Part shown: one piece after another, positions 6,657 through 14,738 of the stretch
Layout: each line of letters begins with the position of its first letter
Numbering within the stretch: the first letter of the stretch is position 1
Origin: JAGOUY01 sp964562155
GTDB lineage: Bacteria > Patescibacteriota > Patescibacteriia > 2-12-FULL-60-25
Length of the DNA: 27,428 bases
Reading direction: 5' to 3'
Assembly: GCA_964562155.1 (NCBI GenBank)
Contig: CAZLRU010000017.1
Location: 1-27,428, forward strand
Program-made: the position numbers and the translations under genes
Notes under the pieces: generated by a model
Told to the model about the DNA's origin: nothing
Seen by the model: only the letters and a program-made list of their open reading frames with translations
Databases searched by the model: none

Positions 6657-7010
6657 TTATTTCACCAATTGAATTTGGGCGACTTCAGCTCCGTCCCCCT
6701 TACGAGAACCAAGCTTCAAGATACGCGTGTACCCACCCGGACGAGTGCTGTAACGAGGACCAAGCTCCTCCAACACCTTGTTCACGGCATTTTCAGACAA
6801 CAAGTCCTTCATAAGCAAGCGTCGGCTGACCAAGGTTTTGGAGCGACCACGCGTAATCAATTTTTCTACAAACGGTCGCACAGCCTTCGCTTTAGCCAGC
6901 GTGGTGTTGACATGTTCATAGAGAATGACCGACGTCGCCAGACTGCGCATGAGCGCAAGACGTGACGTAGCGTTTCGATCAAGGGTTTTCCCAACACGGC
7001 GATGTCTCAT
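6657..7010 (-). CDS. rplQ: 50S ribosomal protein L17
   Basis: L17 of the large subunit, 117 residues, near the usual length. It has the typical opening MRHRRVGKTLDRNATSRLALMRSL, the VNTTLAKAKAVRPFVEKLITRGR segment and the C-terminal GGYTRILKLGSRKGDGAEVAQIQLV strand. It follows rpoA with a three-base gap, exactly as in the alpha operon, which also shows that rpoA truly ends where annotated. Confidence 0.97.
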   Translation of the reverse strand: MRHRRVGKTLDRNATSRLALMRSLATSVILYEHVNTTLAKAKAVRPFVEKLITRGRSKTLVSRRLLMKDLLSENAVNKVLEELGPRYSTRPGGYTRILKLGSRKGDGAEVAQIQLVK

Positions 7011-7013
7011 ACA

Positions 7014-7712
7014 TTATTCACTGTAAGTCAAATTCTTGAGTGTAGAAACATGGTCTGTCAGAACCTGAACCGCTTGATTGACCGCTTCAACGGGATCAAT
7101 CGTGCCGTCCGTCTCTACTCGTAAGATAAGTTTATCGAAGTCTGTCTTTTCTCCAACACGCGTAGCCTCAACCTTGTACGAGACGCTGATAACCGGGTTG
7201 TAGAGCGCGTCGATCGCGATCATTCCAAGTTCCAGCTTCTCTTTTCCCCGTTCGTCAATGGATTTGTATCCACGACCAGGAGCCACCCAGACATCCATCT
7301 CGAAGCTACCGGAGGAAGAAGTGATGGTCGCCAGAGGAAGTTCAGGGTTGACGATCTCAACCAAGGCGTCCTTCTTGAAATCAGCCGCCGTGACTTGCTT
7401 GTCTCCTTTGACGGACAAGGTGAGTTTGACAGGCTCTTCGGAAAAGAGCTTCAGACGAAGCAATTTAAGGTTCAAGATAATTTCTAGCGCGTCCTCCTTG
7501 ATATTTGGCATGGTGGCAAACTCGTGATCTGCCCCCTTAATCTTGACCGCCGTTACTGCTGCACCCGGTAAGGATGACAAAAGCACGCGGCGCAAGGCAT
7601 TGCCAAGCGTCGTCCCATAGCCTTGTGCACATGGCTCAACCACGAGCACGCCTTCATGCGCACGATCGCCGCGCAAGAAGCTGATTTTAGATGGAAGCAT
7701 GATGGGATCCAT
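7014..7712 (-). CDS. rpoA: RNA polymerase alpha subunit, lacking the C-terminal domain
   Basis: The alpha subunit nucleates RNA polymerase assembly by dimerising and binding beta and beta-prime. The N-terminal domain is complete: GYGTTLGNALRRVLLSSLPGAAV at about residues 32-54, the ITSSSGSFEMDVWVAPGRGY region, and the final DPVEAVNQAVQVLTDHV helix. The protein stops at 232 residues, whereas full alpha is about 310-330. The linker and helix-hairpin-helix C-terminal domain that bind UP elements and activators are absent. The stop is followed three bases later by rplQ, so no hidden continuation or frameshift remnant can be seen. The ATG at residue 5 is an alternative start. Promoter recognition in this cell presumably depends on sigma contacts alone. 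Confidence 0.96.
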   Translation of the reverse strand: MDPIMLPSKISFLRGDRAHEGVLVVEPCAQGYGTTLGNALRRVLLSSLPGAAVTAVKIKGADHEFATMPNIKEDALEIILNLKLLRLKLFSEEPVKLTLSVKGDKQVTAADFKKDALVEIVNPELPLATITSSSGSFEMDVWVAPGRGYKSIDERGKEKLELGMIAIDALYNPVISVSYKVEATRVGEKTDFDKLILRVETDGTIDPVEAVNQAVQVLTDHVSTLKNLTYSE

Positions 7713-7745
7713 ACGAAAGGGAATACATGGATAAAAAAGAACGAA

Positions 7746-8363
7746 TTATTGACGAGAATAGAATTCCACAATCAGCTTCACATCAAACGGCTGTTGCAAT
7801 TCCGTTCCGGCAGGTGCACCCGTTACTTTAGCAGACAATTCACCACCACGCGTAAGCGCAAGCCAAGATGGAGCTTCGTGCTTCGCCAAGGTTTCTGCTG
7901 CCGTCTTCCAGTTACCCTTGTTTTGCTTGATACCACGCACCGAAATCATTTCTCCAGGACGCACACGGTAGGAAGGGATATTAACCTTCTTGCCATTCAC
8001 ATCAAAGTGGGCATGAGACACAAATTGACGAGCCGCGGCGCGGGTTTTAGCAAAACCGGCACGATAGACAGCGTTATCGAGACGAAGCTCGAGCAAACGC
8101 ACCAATGTCTCACCCGTGTCTCCTTGTTTGGACGCCGCTTCGTCAAATAAATTGCGAAACTGACGTTCGTTCAATCCGTAAATACGTTTGGCTTTTTGCT
8201 TCTCGCGCAATTGCTTGGCATATTCCGTGGTACGTTTGTTGCCATTTGGTCCATGAACACCCGGAGCAAACGGACGACGCACGAGAGCCTTCGCGTGAGC
8301 GCTACGGTCAGAAACCGGAGCACCTTCACGACGAGAGTATTTAGCCTTGAGGTTCAATCTCAT
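7746..8363 (-). CDS. rpsD: 30S ribosomal protein S4
   Basis: S4, a primary 16S rRNA-binding protein that starts small-subunit assembly. It is 205 residues, the standard length. The N-terminal part has KYSRREGAP and the long basic helix region (RTTEYAKQLREKQKAKRIYGLNERQFRNLF). The C-terminal S4 RNA-binding domain includes RLDNAVYRAGFAKTRAAARQFVSHAH and ends VKLIVEFYSRQ. The N-terminal cysteines of the zinc-binding form are missing. It sits between rpsK and rpoA as in the bacterial alpha operon. S4 represses this operon in E. coli; no such control site was recognised here. Confidence 0.97.
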   Translation of the reverse strand: MRLNLKAKYSRREGAPVSDRSAHAKALVRRPFAPGVHGPNGNKRTTEYAKQLREKQKAKRIYGLNERQFRNLFDEAASKQGDTGETLVRLLELRLDNAVYRAGFAKTRAAARQFVSHAHFDVNGKKVNIPSYRVRPGEMISVRGIKQNKGNWKTAAETLAKHEAPSWLALTRGGELSAKVTGAPAGTELQQPFDVKLIVEFYSRQ

Positions 8364-8379
8364 ATGAAGTCAAGGAAGA

Positions 8380-8835
8380 TTAGACGCGACGAGGGCGTGG
8401 TGGACGGCAGCCATTGTGTGGCATAGGCGTCACATCCTTAATCGATAAAACGTTGAGGTTATTAGCGTTCAAAGCGCGAAGAGCACCTTCACGACCCTGA
8501 CCCACTCCGGACACAAACACATGCACATCCTTAAGTCCGTAATCCTTCACCTTCTCCGCAGCATCGCGAACGATAACGGAAGCGGCGTAAGGAGTAGCTT
8601 TCTTTGGGCCCTTGAAGCCGACAACACCGGCACTAGACCAAGATAGAACGGAACCGTTCATATCGGTCAACGATACAATCGTGTTGTTAAAGCTTGCCTG
8701 AATATAAGCCTTCCCTTGAGAGACTTGGGCACGAGCTTTCTTACCACCCTTTTTAGGCTTGGCTTTGCTCACTTTTTTGGTAGGCGCTGCGGCTGCATCG
8801 GCGGCCGGGGCTACGTTCTTTACTTCATCGCTCAT
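8380..8835 (-). CDS. rpsK: 30S ribosomal protein S11
   Basis: S11 lines the platform of the small subunit at the exit site. The conserved domain starts near residue 42 (GKAYIQASFNNTIVSLTD) and contains SAGVVGFKGPKKATPYAA, SGVGQGREGALRAL and the C-terminal PMPHNGCRPPRPRRV. The protein is 151 residues, with an N-terminal Ala/Lys-rich extension of about 33 residues that resembles the one on S9. It is separated from rpsM by three bases. Confidence 0.97.
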   Translation of the reverse strand: MSDEVKNVAPAADAAAAPTKKVSKAKPKKGGKKARAQVSQGKAYIQASFNNTIVSLTDMNGSVLSWSSAGVVGFKGPKKATPYAASVIVRDAAEKVKDYGLKDVHVFVSGVGQGREGALRALNANNLNVLSIKDVTPMPHNGCRPPRPRRV

Positions 8836-8838
8836 AGA

Positions 8839-9225
8839 TTAGGTCTTTTCAAGCTTACGTTTTCCAGAACCCATCGTCTTACGCACGTTGCCACGAATGG
8901 TACGAGAGTTTGTCTTCGTGCGTTGACCGCGAACGGGCAAGCTCTTGATATGACGAGAACCACGGTAGGAACCAATTTCTTTTAAGCGCTTGATGTTAGA
9001 AAGCACTTCGCGGCGAAGTTCACCTTCAACCTTGTACTGCTTTTCAATCATGTCACGCAATTGGTTGGCCTGCGCTTCAGGCAAATCCTTGACGCGGACG
9101 TCACCGGAAATACCGGTAGCTTTTAACACGTTCTTGGCCGTGGTAGGACCGACACCGTAGATATAGGTGAGAGCCACTTCCAGGCGTTTGTTTTGAGGGA
9201 GAGATACTCCGGCAATACGAGCCAT
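8839..9225 (-). CDS. rpsM: 30S ribosomal protein S13
   Basis: S13 of the small-subunit head, contacting tRNA and bridging to the large subunit. At 128 residues it is of normal length. It opens MARIAGVSLPQNKRLEVALTYIYGVG and has the helix-hairpin-helix-type segment that follows. It contains the highly conserved GSYRGSRHIKSLPVRGQRT block and a basic tail. The gene comes just after rpmJ in the operon. Confidence 0.97.
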   Translation of the reverse strand: MARIAGVSLPQNKRLEVALTYIYGVGPTTAKNVLKATGISGDVRVKDLPEAQANQLRDMIEKQYKVEGELRREVLSNIKRLKEIGSYRGSRHIKSLPVRGQRTKTNSRTIRGNVRKTMGSGKRKLEKT

Positions 9226-9240
9226 AGAAATCGATAAGAA

Positions 9241-9357
9241 TTAACCCTGACGTTGTTTATGTTTAGGATTTTTTGGACACGTGACCACCACACGACCTTT
9301 ACGGCGCGTTACTTGGCAATCGCGGCACATAGCTTTGACAGATGATCGGACCTTCAT
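9241..9357 (-). CDS. rpmJ: 50S ribosomal protein L36
   Basis: A short frame of 38 residues beginning MKVRSSVKAMCRDCQVTRRK. It has the zinc-ribbon ligands C11, C14, C27 and H33 in the L36 arrangement, and the family C-terminus (CPKNPKHKQRQG). It is the zinc-binding form of L36. It lies between infA and rpsM, the universal position of this gene, with 15 bases to the rpsM start. Confidence 0.95.
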   Translation of the reverse strand: MKVRSSVKAMCRDCQVTRRKGRVVVTCPKNPKHKQRQG

Positions 9358-9379
9358 AGAATGGAGAGTTGGGAAGAAA

Positions 9380-9613
9380 TTACAAACGATAGGTGATACG
9401 ACCCTTGGTTAAATCGTACGGAGTCATCTCAACCTGCACCTGATCACCAGGCGTGAGGCGAATACGATTCATACGCATCTTCCCTGATAAGTAGCAGAGG
9501 ATGCTTTGTCCATTTTCAAGCTTGACTTTAAAGGTGGCCGCTGGAAGATTTTCTTCAATCGTCCCTTTCACCACCAAGAAATCCTTGTTTGGTGAGGGGT
9601 TATGAGCGGCCAT
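9380..9613 (-). CDS. infA: Translation initiation factor IF-1
   Basis: IF-1 binds the ribosomal A site during initiation. Counted from the ATG at 9613 it is 77 residues, close to the usual 72, with a short N-terminal addition. The OB fold is clear: LVVKGTIEENLPAATFKVKLENGQ, then CYLSGKMRMNRIRLTPGDQVQVEMTPYDLTKGRITYRL. A slightly longer in-frame start at 9634 would add seven residues that do not match the family. It is the first gene of the ribosomal operon here; secY, adk and map, which often precede it, are absent. Confidence 0.96.
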   Translation of the reverse strand: MAAHNPSPNKDFLVVKGTIEENLPAATFKVKLENGQSILCYLSGKMRMNRIRLTPGDQVQVEMTPYDLTKGRITYRL

Positions 9614-9764
9614 AGTGATGATGCATGGTTGCAAAAATGACGTGTGTACGTCGCATAAAGTGACTGCCGGGCATCTTCCACGGTGTCACCTTGTCCAACA
9701 CAAAGTCGGGACCAGCTTCGTACCCCACGTTGATAGGGATTAAAGATTGGCCGGAGTGTACCAA
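9600..9764 (-). other. Open leader frame ahead of and overlapping infA
   Basis: The 290-base gap between alaS and infA holds one unexpectedly long minus-strand frame that is open from about 9866 and stops at 9600-9602, inside infA in another frame. The region from 9860 to 9764 has no ATG, GTG or TTG in frame. The first possible start is a TTG at 9762-9764, giving 54 residues that include LIPINVGYEAGPDFVLDKV. I cannot assign a family. It may be chance, a decayed gene end, or a leader reading frame. The rest of the gap holds the operon promoter and nothing else recognised. Confidence 0.2.
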
Positions 9765-9784
9765 TAATTTGGCTAGGCTGTCAA
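9755..9784 (-). promoter_or_regulatory. Promoter of the infA-rpsI operon
   Basis: On the minus strand a perfect -35 box TTGACA (9779-9784) is followed after 18 bases by TACACT (9755-9760), matching four of six bases of the -10 consensus. The predicted start near 9748 leaves a leader of about 135 bases before the infA ATG. It is the best sigma-70-type promoter in the window and explains how the ribosomal genes are expressed separately from alaS. Confidence 0.65.
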
Positions 9785-9897
9785 CAGGAAGAGCTAAATC
9801 GTCGACGAATAGACAGTGATCGTCCAGAAAAAAACCATAAAAACCAACGGAGATCCCTATCCATAGCCCATCAACTCATCTATTTTTACGCCTAATA

Positions 9898-9917
9898 GAG
9901 CGGTTATTGAGCCGCTC
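9898..9917 (-). terminator. Weak hairpin at the end of alaS
   Basis: A perfect six-base inverted repeat, GAGCGG and CCGCTC (9898-9903 and 9912-9917), spans the alaS stop codon with an eight-base loop. On the minus strand it is followed by TATTAGGCG, which lacks a proper U-run, so it may be a weak or Rho-assisted terminator or an RNA 3' end stabiliser. Confidence 0.3.
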
Positions 9918-11796
9918 CCGTCACAACCGCCTTAATCCGACGCACCCCCGCCGATACCGCCTCTTCTTTTTGAATCTTAAACGACCCCAACTCCCCCGTT
10001 TGAGTCACATGAGGCCCGCCACAAATCTCTTTAGAGAAGTCTCCCATGAAATAGACTTTGATCTTGTTACCAACGAGAGCGTACTTGTCTTCAAATAGAC
10101 CGATGACCCCTTTCGCCTTGGCTTCGTCGACCGTCATCTCTTCCATACGGATCGCATCATTACGGCGAATCTCTTCGTTCACCAGCTCCTCGACCTTGGC
10201 GAGCTCTTCCGGCGTCACCTTCTGAGGGTGCGAGAAATCAAAGCGCAACCGCTCAGCCGTAATATTCGAACCTCGCTGCTCGACATGCGTCCCAAGAACG
10301 GTGCGCAAGGCTTGATGCAAAAGATGTGTTGCCGTGTGCAAACGCGTTGTTTCGACCGACTGGTCGGCAAGCCCGCCTTTAAACGCACCTGCGGAAGCCG
10401 TGCGCGACAACTCTTGATGTTTCTTGAACTCAGCCTCAAACGCCTCGCGATCAACCTTCATCCCTCGCTCAGTCAACAACTCTTCGGTCAATTCCCAAGG
10501 AAATCCGTAGGTAGAAAACAACGTAAAGGCTTGTTCGCCAGACACACCCCCCTGTCCTGCCATCTTCTCCAATTCTTTCAAACCTTTTTCCAAAGTTTTA
10601 CTAAATTTCTCTTCTTCTTTTGCAAGCTCCGTCTGAATTTTTTCTTGGTTGGTACGTAGCTCCGTGTAGTGATCACCAAAGGCATCGATCACGGCTTGGC
10701 CAATGGCGGGCAGAAAGGATCCTTGGACCCCTAACCGACGACCTTCACGGATGGCGCGGCGCAACAGCCGACGAACAACATAACCAGCACCAACATTCGA
10801 GGGCAAAACCCCGCGAGGATCACCGATAATAAAGGTCGCGGCACGAATATGATCGGAAACGATGCGAAATGAACGCGTATCCTGTTCATTTTTTGCGTAA
10901 ACCTTGCTAGATGCCGTCTCGAGCCAACGGACAACAGGGATAAAGGCATCCGTTAAAAACACATCAGGATTGCGATTCAACGCTGCAGCAATCCGTTCCA
11001 AGCCTCCGCCAAAATCCACGTTACGCTGCTTCAATTTTACGAACCCATCAGCTGTTTTCTGATACTCCATGAACACATTGTTCCCAATCTCCATGAAACG
11101 ACCGCAGTCACAATTCACATGACAATGATCTCCAAACAACGCCTTATCGACATCCGCATTCAAGTGTCCGGTTGATTCAGGAGCAAAATCCCAAAACATC
11201 TCGGTATCAGGCCCACCTGGCTCCCCTATCGGCATTTTCGATGGCACTCCGGAACGTGACCACCAATTCTTCTTCTCATCGTAATAAAATATCCTTCCCC
11301 CTTGCATCCCGTCGCGCTCAGCAAAATCAACGGCCTTGGCCTCAAGACCAACCGACGCAAACCGCTCTTGCCACAAACCCACCGCTTCCTCATCTCGAGG
11401 AATACCAAGTTGATCATTCCCTCGAAAGGCCGTGATATAGAGATGCTTAGGATCAAGCCCAACGCGCTTCGTCAAAAACTCAAACATCCAAGCGATCTGC
11501 TCTTGTTTAAAATAATCCCCCAACGACCAATTCCCAAGCATCTCAAAAAAGGTCGTGTGACGATTATCGCCCACCTCCTCAATATCTTGGGCACGAAAAC
11601 ATTTCTGACTATCAGCCAAACGCGTTCCTTGCGCGTGCGGCTCACCCAATAAAAAAGGGATCATTGGCTGCATCCCGGAACCCGTAAAAAGAGTCGTAGG
11701 ATCATTATCAGGCAAAACCGAAGCCGAAGGCATGACAGCATGGCCTTTGTTGGCAAAAAACTCTAAGTAGGCTTTGCGAATCTCGTGAATCGTCAT
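9904..11796 (-). CDS. alaS: Alanyl-tRNA synthetase, without the C-Ala domain
   Basis: Charges tRNA-Ala with alanine and hydrolyses mischarged Ser- or Gly-tRNA-Ala. The class II catalytic core opens MTIHEIRKAYLEFFANKGH and includes the TTLFTGSGMQPMIPFL and EMLGNWSLGDYF motifs. The editing domain has the zinc-type motif HTATH (H487, H491) and CGGPH (C592, H596). The protein ends at 630 residues, about 240 short of E. coli AlaRS. The coiled-coil oligomerisation and C-Ala tRNA-elbow-binding domain are missing. The start at 11796 is preferred because the family N-terminus begins there; a longer frame to 11835 adds unlike sequence. The gene ends in a tidy stop with a hairpin and shows no frameshift, so the short form looks native and is in keeping with reduced CPR synthetases. 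Confidence 0.96.
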   Translation of the reverse strand: MTIHEIRKAYLEFFANKGHAVMPSASVLPDNDPTTLFTGSGMQPMIPFLLGEPHAQGTRLADSQKCFRAQDIEEVGDNRHTTFFEMLGNWSLGDYFKQEQIAWMFEFLTKRVGLDPKHLYITAFRGNDQLGIPRDEEAVGLWQERFASVGLEAKAVDFAERDGMQGGRIFYYDEKKNWWSRSGVPSKMPIGEPGGPDTEMFWDFAPESTGHLNADVDKALFGDHCHVNCDCGRFMEIGNNVFMEYQKTADGFVKLKQRNVDFGGGLERIAAALNRNPDVFLTDAFIPVVRWLETASSKVYAKNEQDTRSFRIVSDHIRAATFIIGDPRGVLPSNVGAGYVVRRLLRRAIREGRRLGVQGSFLPAIGQAVIDAFGDHYTELRTNQEKIQTELAKEEEKFSKTLEKGLKELEKMAGQGGVSGEQAFTLFSTYGFPWELTEELLTERGMKVDREAFEAEFKKHQELSRTASAGAFKGGLADQSVETTRLHTATHLLHQALRTVLGTHVEQRGSNITAERLRFDFSHPQKVTPEELAKVEELVNEEIRRNDAIRMEEMTVDEAKAKGVIGLFEDKYALVGNKIKVYFMGDFSKEICGGPHVTQTGELGSFKIQKEEAVSAGVRRIKAVVTGAAQ

Positions 11797-11859
11797 AATG
11801 AAAGAGAGGGTAACAAATGATATCCGGTTCGTCACTCCAGCTGAACCAAAAGCAAGAAT

Positions 11860-12651
11860 TTAGGCTTTTTTACTGACAAAATTGTGATATAACGCCTCGG
11901 CTTGATTTACAAAAATCTTGAGGAGGGAGACGTCGAAATCCTCAGGTAAATCCTCCCCCACATGTAGTAAAAGATAGGCTTTATAGGGTCCCCGGGATCG
12001 ATCGGAAGGGATAACGGCGATCTTTTTATGATCTTCCGACTCAAGTACCGCGTGGGACAAACTCTTATCATGCACGGCTTTCAAATCACGGTTGGCAACA
12101 CGAAACGCAAACCTCCCCTCTGATTCATGGGTAAACTCGCCCTCTGTGCGCAAAGGATCAAGTTCAACAAATCGTAGCAGCGCACACTGAGCACCAGCCG
12201 CCGCACACGCATTGGCAGCCAAGGAATGAAACAAGTCCTTCGGAAGACGCTTACCATCGATGACCGTTGACGTATCATGCGCCATGTTTTTCAAAAGCTC
12301 GATTTTCCGATTGACGGAACCAATATACGCATACGAATCCATCAGCTCTTTTTTGGCGCGATAGTAGTCCATCTGCACCTGCTCACGCTCCCGCTCACGC
12401 TTTTCCATGTACCGCTCGTAAAGCGAGAAGGTTAGCAATCCAGCAATCCCAAAGATAAAAATCGTAATTTCCTCAAGCGTCGTTTGCGAAATACCAAAGT
12501 AATCACGAGTATAAATGGAAGGAGATAAAACCGTTAAGACAAAAAACAGCAGATACACGAGAGAAATCCACTCCAAACGCTTCGTGGTACGAGCTGGTTG
12601 CATCCAAGAAAGAATACACGATCCTAGACCAAGAATCCACCCCCCAGACAT
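11860..12651 (-). CDS. Membrane-anchored sensor-like protein with coiled coil and GAF-like domain
   Basis: A 263-residue protein with two membrane segments (about residues 28-47 and 60-78), a charged coiled coil (79-125, including EKREREREQVQ) and a soluble C-terminal domain (about 125-263). The last domain reads like a degenerate GAF sensor: an entry helix (LPKDLFHSLAANACAAAGAQCALLRFVEL), central strands, then AYLLLHVGEDLPEDFDVSLLKIFVNQAEALYHNFV. No histidine kinase, GGDEF or other output domain is present. The start is unsure. The ATG at 12651 overlaps mnmA by 28 bases and has GGGGTGA just before it, while an ATG at 12603 would avoid the overlap. It lies between mnmA and alaS on the same strand. 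The GAF assignment is tentative. Confidence 0.7.
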   Translation of the reverse strand: MSGGWILGLGSCILSWMQPARTTKRLEWISLVYLLFFVLTVLSPSIYTRDYFGISQTTLEEITIFIFGIAGLLTFSLYERYMEKREREREQVQMDYYRAKKELMDSYAYIGSVNRKIELLKNMAHDTSTVIDGKRLPKDLFHSLAANACAAAGAQCALLRFVELDPLRTEGEFTHESEGRFAFRVANRDLKAVHDKSLSHAVLESEDHKKIAVIPSDRSRGPYKAYLLLHVGEDLPEDFDVSLLKIFVNQAEALYHNFVSKKA

Positions 12652-13700
12652 TCGTCACCCCGGTAAATGACGGCGGATTGGCCGGGGGCAAGAGCCCAGA
12701 CCGACTGATCAAAAATAAGGGTATTCAAACACAGTTTGGCCTTAACAGGAGCTTGTCGGTAACGAATCGCCACTTCAACATCCGCTTCCGTATCCTCACG
12801 ACACGGATCAGCTACACACCAATTCACATCCATAATCTTGGCTTTTGCGGTATAGAGTCGAGGATGTTCACGATCCGGCACAATAATTAACTGGTTTTTT
12901 TCTAAATCCTTCGCCGCCACGTACCACGCACGCTGATCCTTTGAAACCTGTATTCCTTGTCGCTGGCCGATCGTATAGGCATCCAATCCATCATGATGAC
13001 CAATTACAGCGCCCTCGACCGTCACAATCTCCCCGGGGCGCGGCTCAATCTTCCTGCGCAAAAACTCCTTAAAATCGAGCTTGCCCACAAAACAAATCCC
13101 TTGACTATCCGGCTTCTGCGCCGTTGGCAACCCAAACGTCTCAGCCTGTTGTCGGACTTCCGCCTTATGCAAATGCCCCACAGGAAACCAGACTCTCCGA
13201 AGAACATCCTGGGAAAGACGATAGAGAAAATAGGACTGATCCTTATCCGGATCTATCCCTTTTAAAAGATGGGTGGTTCCGTCGATATCACGACGAACAC
13301 GAGCATAGTGTCCGGTTGCGACCCCATCAAATCCAAGTCGAAGAGCCTCTTCAAAAAACAATCCAAACTTAATCTCTTCATTACACAAAACATCTGGGTT
13401 CGGGGTAATTCCCTTCTCATACTCCGCAAACATCCGACCCAAAACACGCTCACGATAGGAACTCTCAAAATCAAACGTCAAAAGAGGGATACCAAGTTTA
13501 GCCGCAACCCGGAGCGCATCACGTCTCTCGCCACGCCACTGACACTCCCCCGTCCAAAGGTCCTTCGTATCAGACCAATTTTTGATAAAGCCTCCAACAA
13601 CCTCATGACCTTCTTTGAGTAATAAAGCAGCCGCCAAACTCGAATCCACCCCGCCGGACATACCGACAAGGATTTTTTTAGGAGACGATGGAAGAGTCAT
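12624..13700 (-). CDS. mnmA: tRNA-specific 2-thiouridylase MnmA
   Basis: Makes the 2-thio group of wobble uridine 34 in tRNA-Lys, -Glu and -Gln. From the ATG at 13700 it has 358 residues. The PP-loop SGGVDS is at 15-20, the tRNA-activating cysteine C106 lies in NPDVLCNEEIKF, and the persulfide cysteine C203 in SQGICFVG, with GHYAR at 130-134 and the C-terminal beta-barrel ending DECLGGGFLV. Longer starts up to 13757 add residues unlike the family. All catalytic residues are present, so it should be active. Sulphur donor genes (iscS, tusA) are not visible in this window. Confidence 0.95.
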   Translation of the reverse strand: MTLPSSPKKILVGMSGGVDSSLAAALLLKEGHEVVGGFIKNWSDTKDLWTGECQWRGERRDALRVAAKLGIPLLTFDFESSYRERVLGRMFAEYEKGITPNPDVLCNEEIKFGLFFEEALRLGFDGVATGHYARVRRDIDGTTHLLKGIDPDKDQSYFLYRLSQDVLRRVWFPVGHLHKAEVRQQAETFGLPTAQKPDSQGICFVGKLDFKEFLRRKIEPRPGEIVTVEGAVIGHHDGLDAYTIGQRQGIQVSKDQRAWYVAAKDLEKNQLIIVPDREHPRLYTAKAKIMDVNWCVADPCREDTEADVEVAIRYRQAPVKAKLCLNTLIFDQSVWALAPGQSAVIYRGDECLGGGFLV

Positions 13701-13761
13701 GAGATCCAAAGATGACGTAAAAACAGACGTTCCGTCAAGATATATAGCCCCACACAACCAC

Positions 13762-14724
13762 TTACGGCTTGGAAAACTGATCTAAAAGCGAAACAACATT
13801 CTCTCCATCCATCACCCGTATCCTTCGTAATTGATACCGAGACGATTCACCATGAACCGAACCTAACTTAATTCCAAACCCCATCGTATATCCTGCCTCC
13901 TCCACATCCTTCATAACCTGATTGTTCCAACTCCCAAATGGATAGGCAAAATCGACAACAGGATGACCCACTACCTCTTCAAGATCCGCCTTTGATCCAG
14001 CGATCTCGGGGGCACGATTGACACTCGACATGCGCGCCAAAAATGGATGATGGCGCGTATGACTCGCAATCGTTACCAGTCCACTTTCATCCGCCTCTTT
14101 GACCATCGCTTTAGTCATGTGAGCGGGACTTGTAAAAACACTAGTAATAATAAAATAGGTAGCCTTTAACTGCAGACGGAGCAAAATAGGAAGAACTAGT
14201 CGATAATGCTCTCGATACCCATCATCAAAGGTAAGAAGTACCGATTTTTCTGGAAGAACCATCTTTCCCTCAATAGCGGCCTGCAGTTCACGTGGGGTAA
14301 TCGTGCTGTATCCAGCACGAACCAATCCATCCATCTGCGCCTCAAAGTGCTCAGGTGTAATCGTGTATTGTCGATCCTTGGCCGTGAACCAAGCTTTCAT
14401 CGGACGAATGTGATGAAACATGAGCACGGGAACACGGATAGCAACCTCAGTATCGGATAACTTCGGGTCGCCCTTCACCAAACCCAAATAACGCAAGGGC
14501 GGCTCATGTAACACCTTCGTTCCGGTAGTCGAAAAAGAAATAGGAAGAGTACTCGTCGAACCCTCGAATGTCGCCGACTCTACCTCCAACCCAAGAGAAA
14601 CATCATCGGTTACAACAAAAAGAGGGTGCGCGTGAGTATGAGCGAACCAAACAATCCCAACAACCATACAGCCAAGAGCGAACACCGCGGCCCCCCATCC
14701 AAGAAAGAACGAACGTGCGTGCAT
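13762..14724 (-). CDS. Membrane-anchored polysaccharide deacetylase (NodB family)
   Basis: A 320-residue protein with an N-terminal membrane anchor (about residues 8-28), a linker of some 70 residues and a carbohydrate esterase 4 domain. The signature starts at VPVLMFHHI (98-106), with TFDDGY at 165-170 (catalytic base and metal-binding Asp), the metal-binding SHTRHHP at 221-227 (H222, H226), and the YPFG motif at 261-264. The domain faces the outside and probably removes N-acetyl groups from peptidoglycan or surface polysaccharide. A TATACT sequence on the minus strand (14731-14736) lies six bases before the ATG, so a leaderless transcript is conceivable, but no good -35 box accompanies it. 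It follows rlmN with a 14-base gap. Confidence 0.9.
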   Translation of the reverse strand: MHARSFFLGWGAAVFALGCMVVGIVWFAHTHAHPLFVVTDDVSLGLEVESATFEGSTSTLPISFSTTGTKVLHEPPLRYLGLVKGDPKLSDTEVAIRVPVLMFHHIRPMKAWFTAKDRQYTITPEHFEAQMDGLVRAGYSTITPRELQAAIEGKMVLPEKSVLLTFDDGYREHYRLVLPILLRLQLKATYFIITSVFTSPAHMTKAMVKEADESGLVTIASHTRHHPFLARMSSVNRAPEIAGSKADLEEVVGHPVVDFAYPFGSWNNQVMKDVEEAGYTMGFGIKLGSVHGESSRYQLRRIRVMDGENVVSLLDQFSKP

Positions 14725-14738
14725 AAAGGGAGTATACC

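Noticed and set aside
7014..7712. Frameshift as the cause of the short alpha subunit
   Set aside because: Three bases separate its stop from rplQ, leaving no space for the missing domain.
13710..13738. TTGACG on the minus strand upstream of mnmA as a promoter
   Set aside because: At the right spacing the -10 position reads TCATCT, matching only two of six bases. The nearby TATATAT lacks a -35 box.
14731..14736. TATACT six bases before the deacetylase ATG as a promoter for a leaderless message
   Set aside because: No acceptable -35 element is found at 16-18 bases. It is kept only as a remark in the gene entry.
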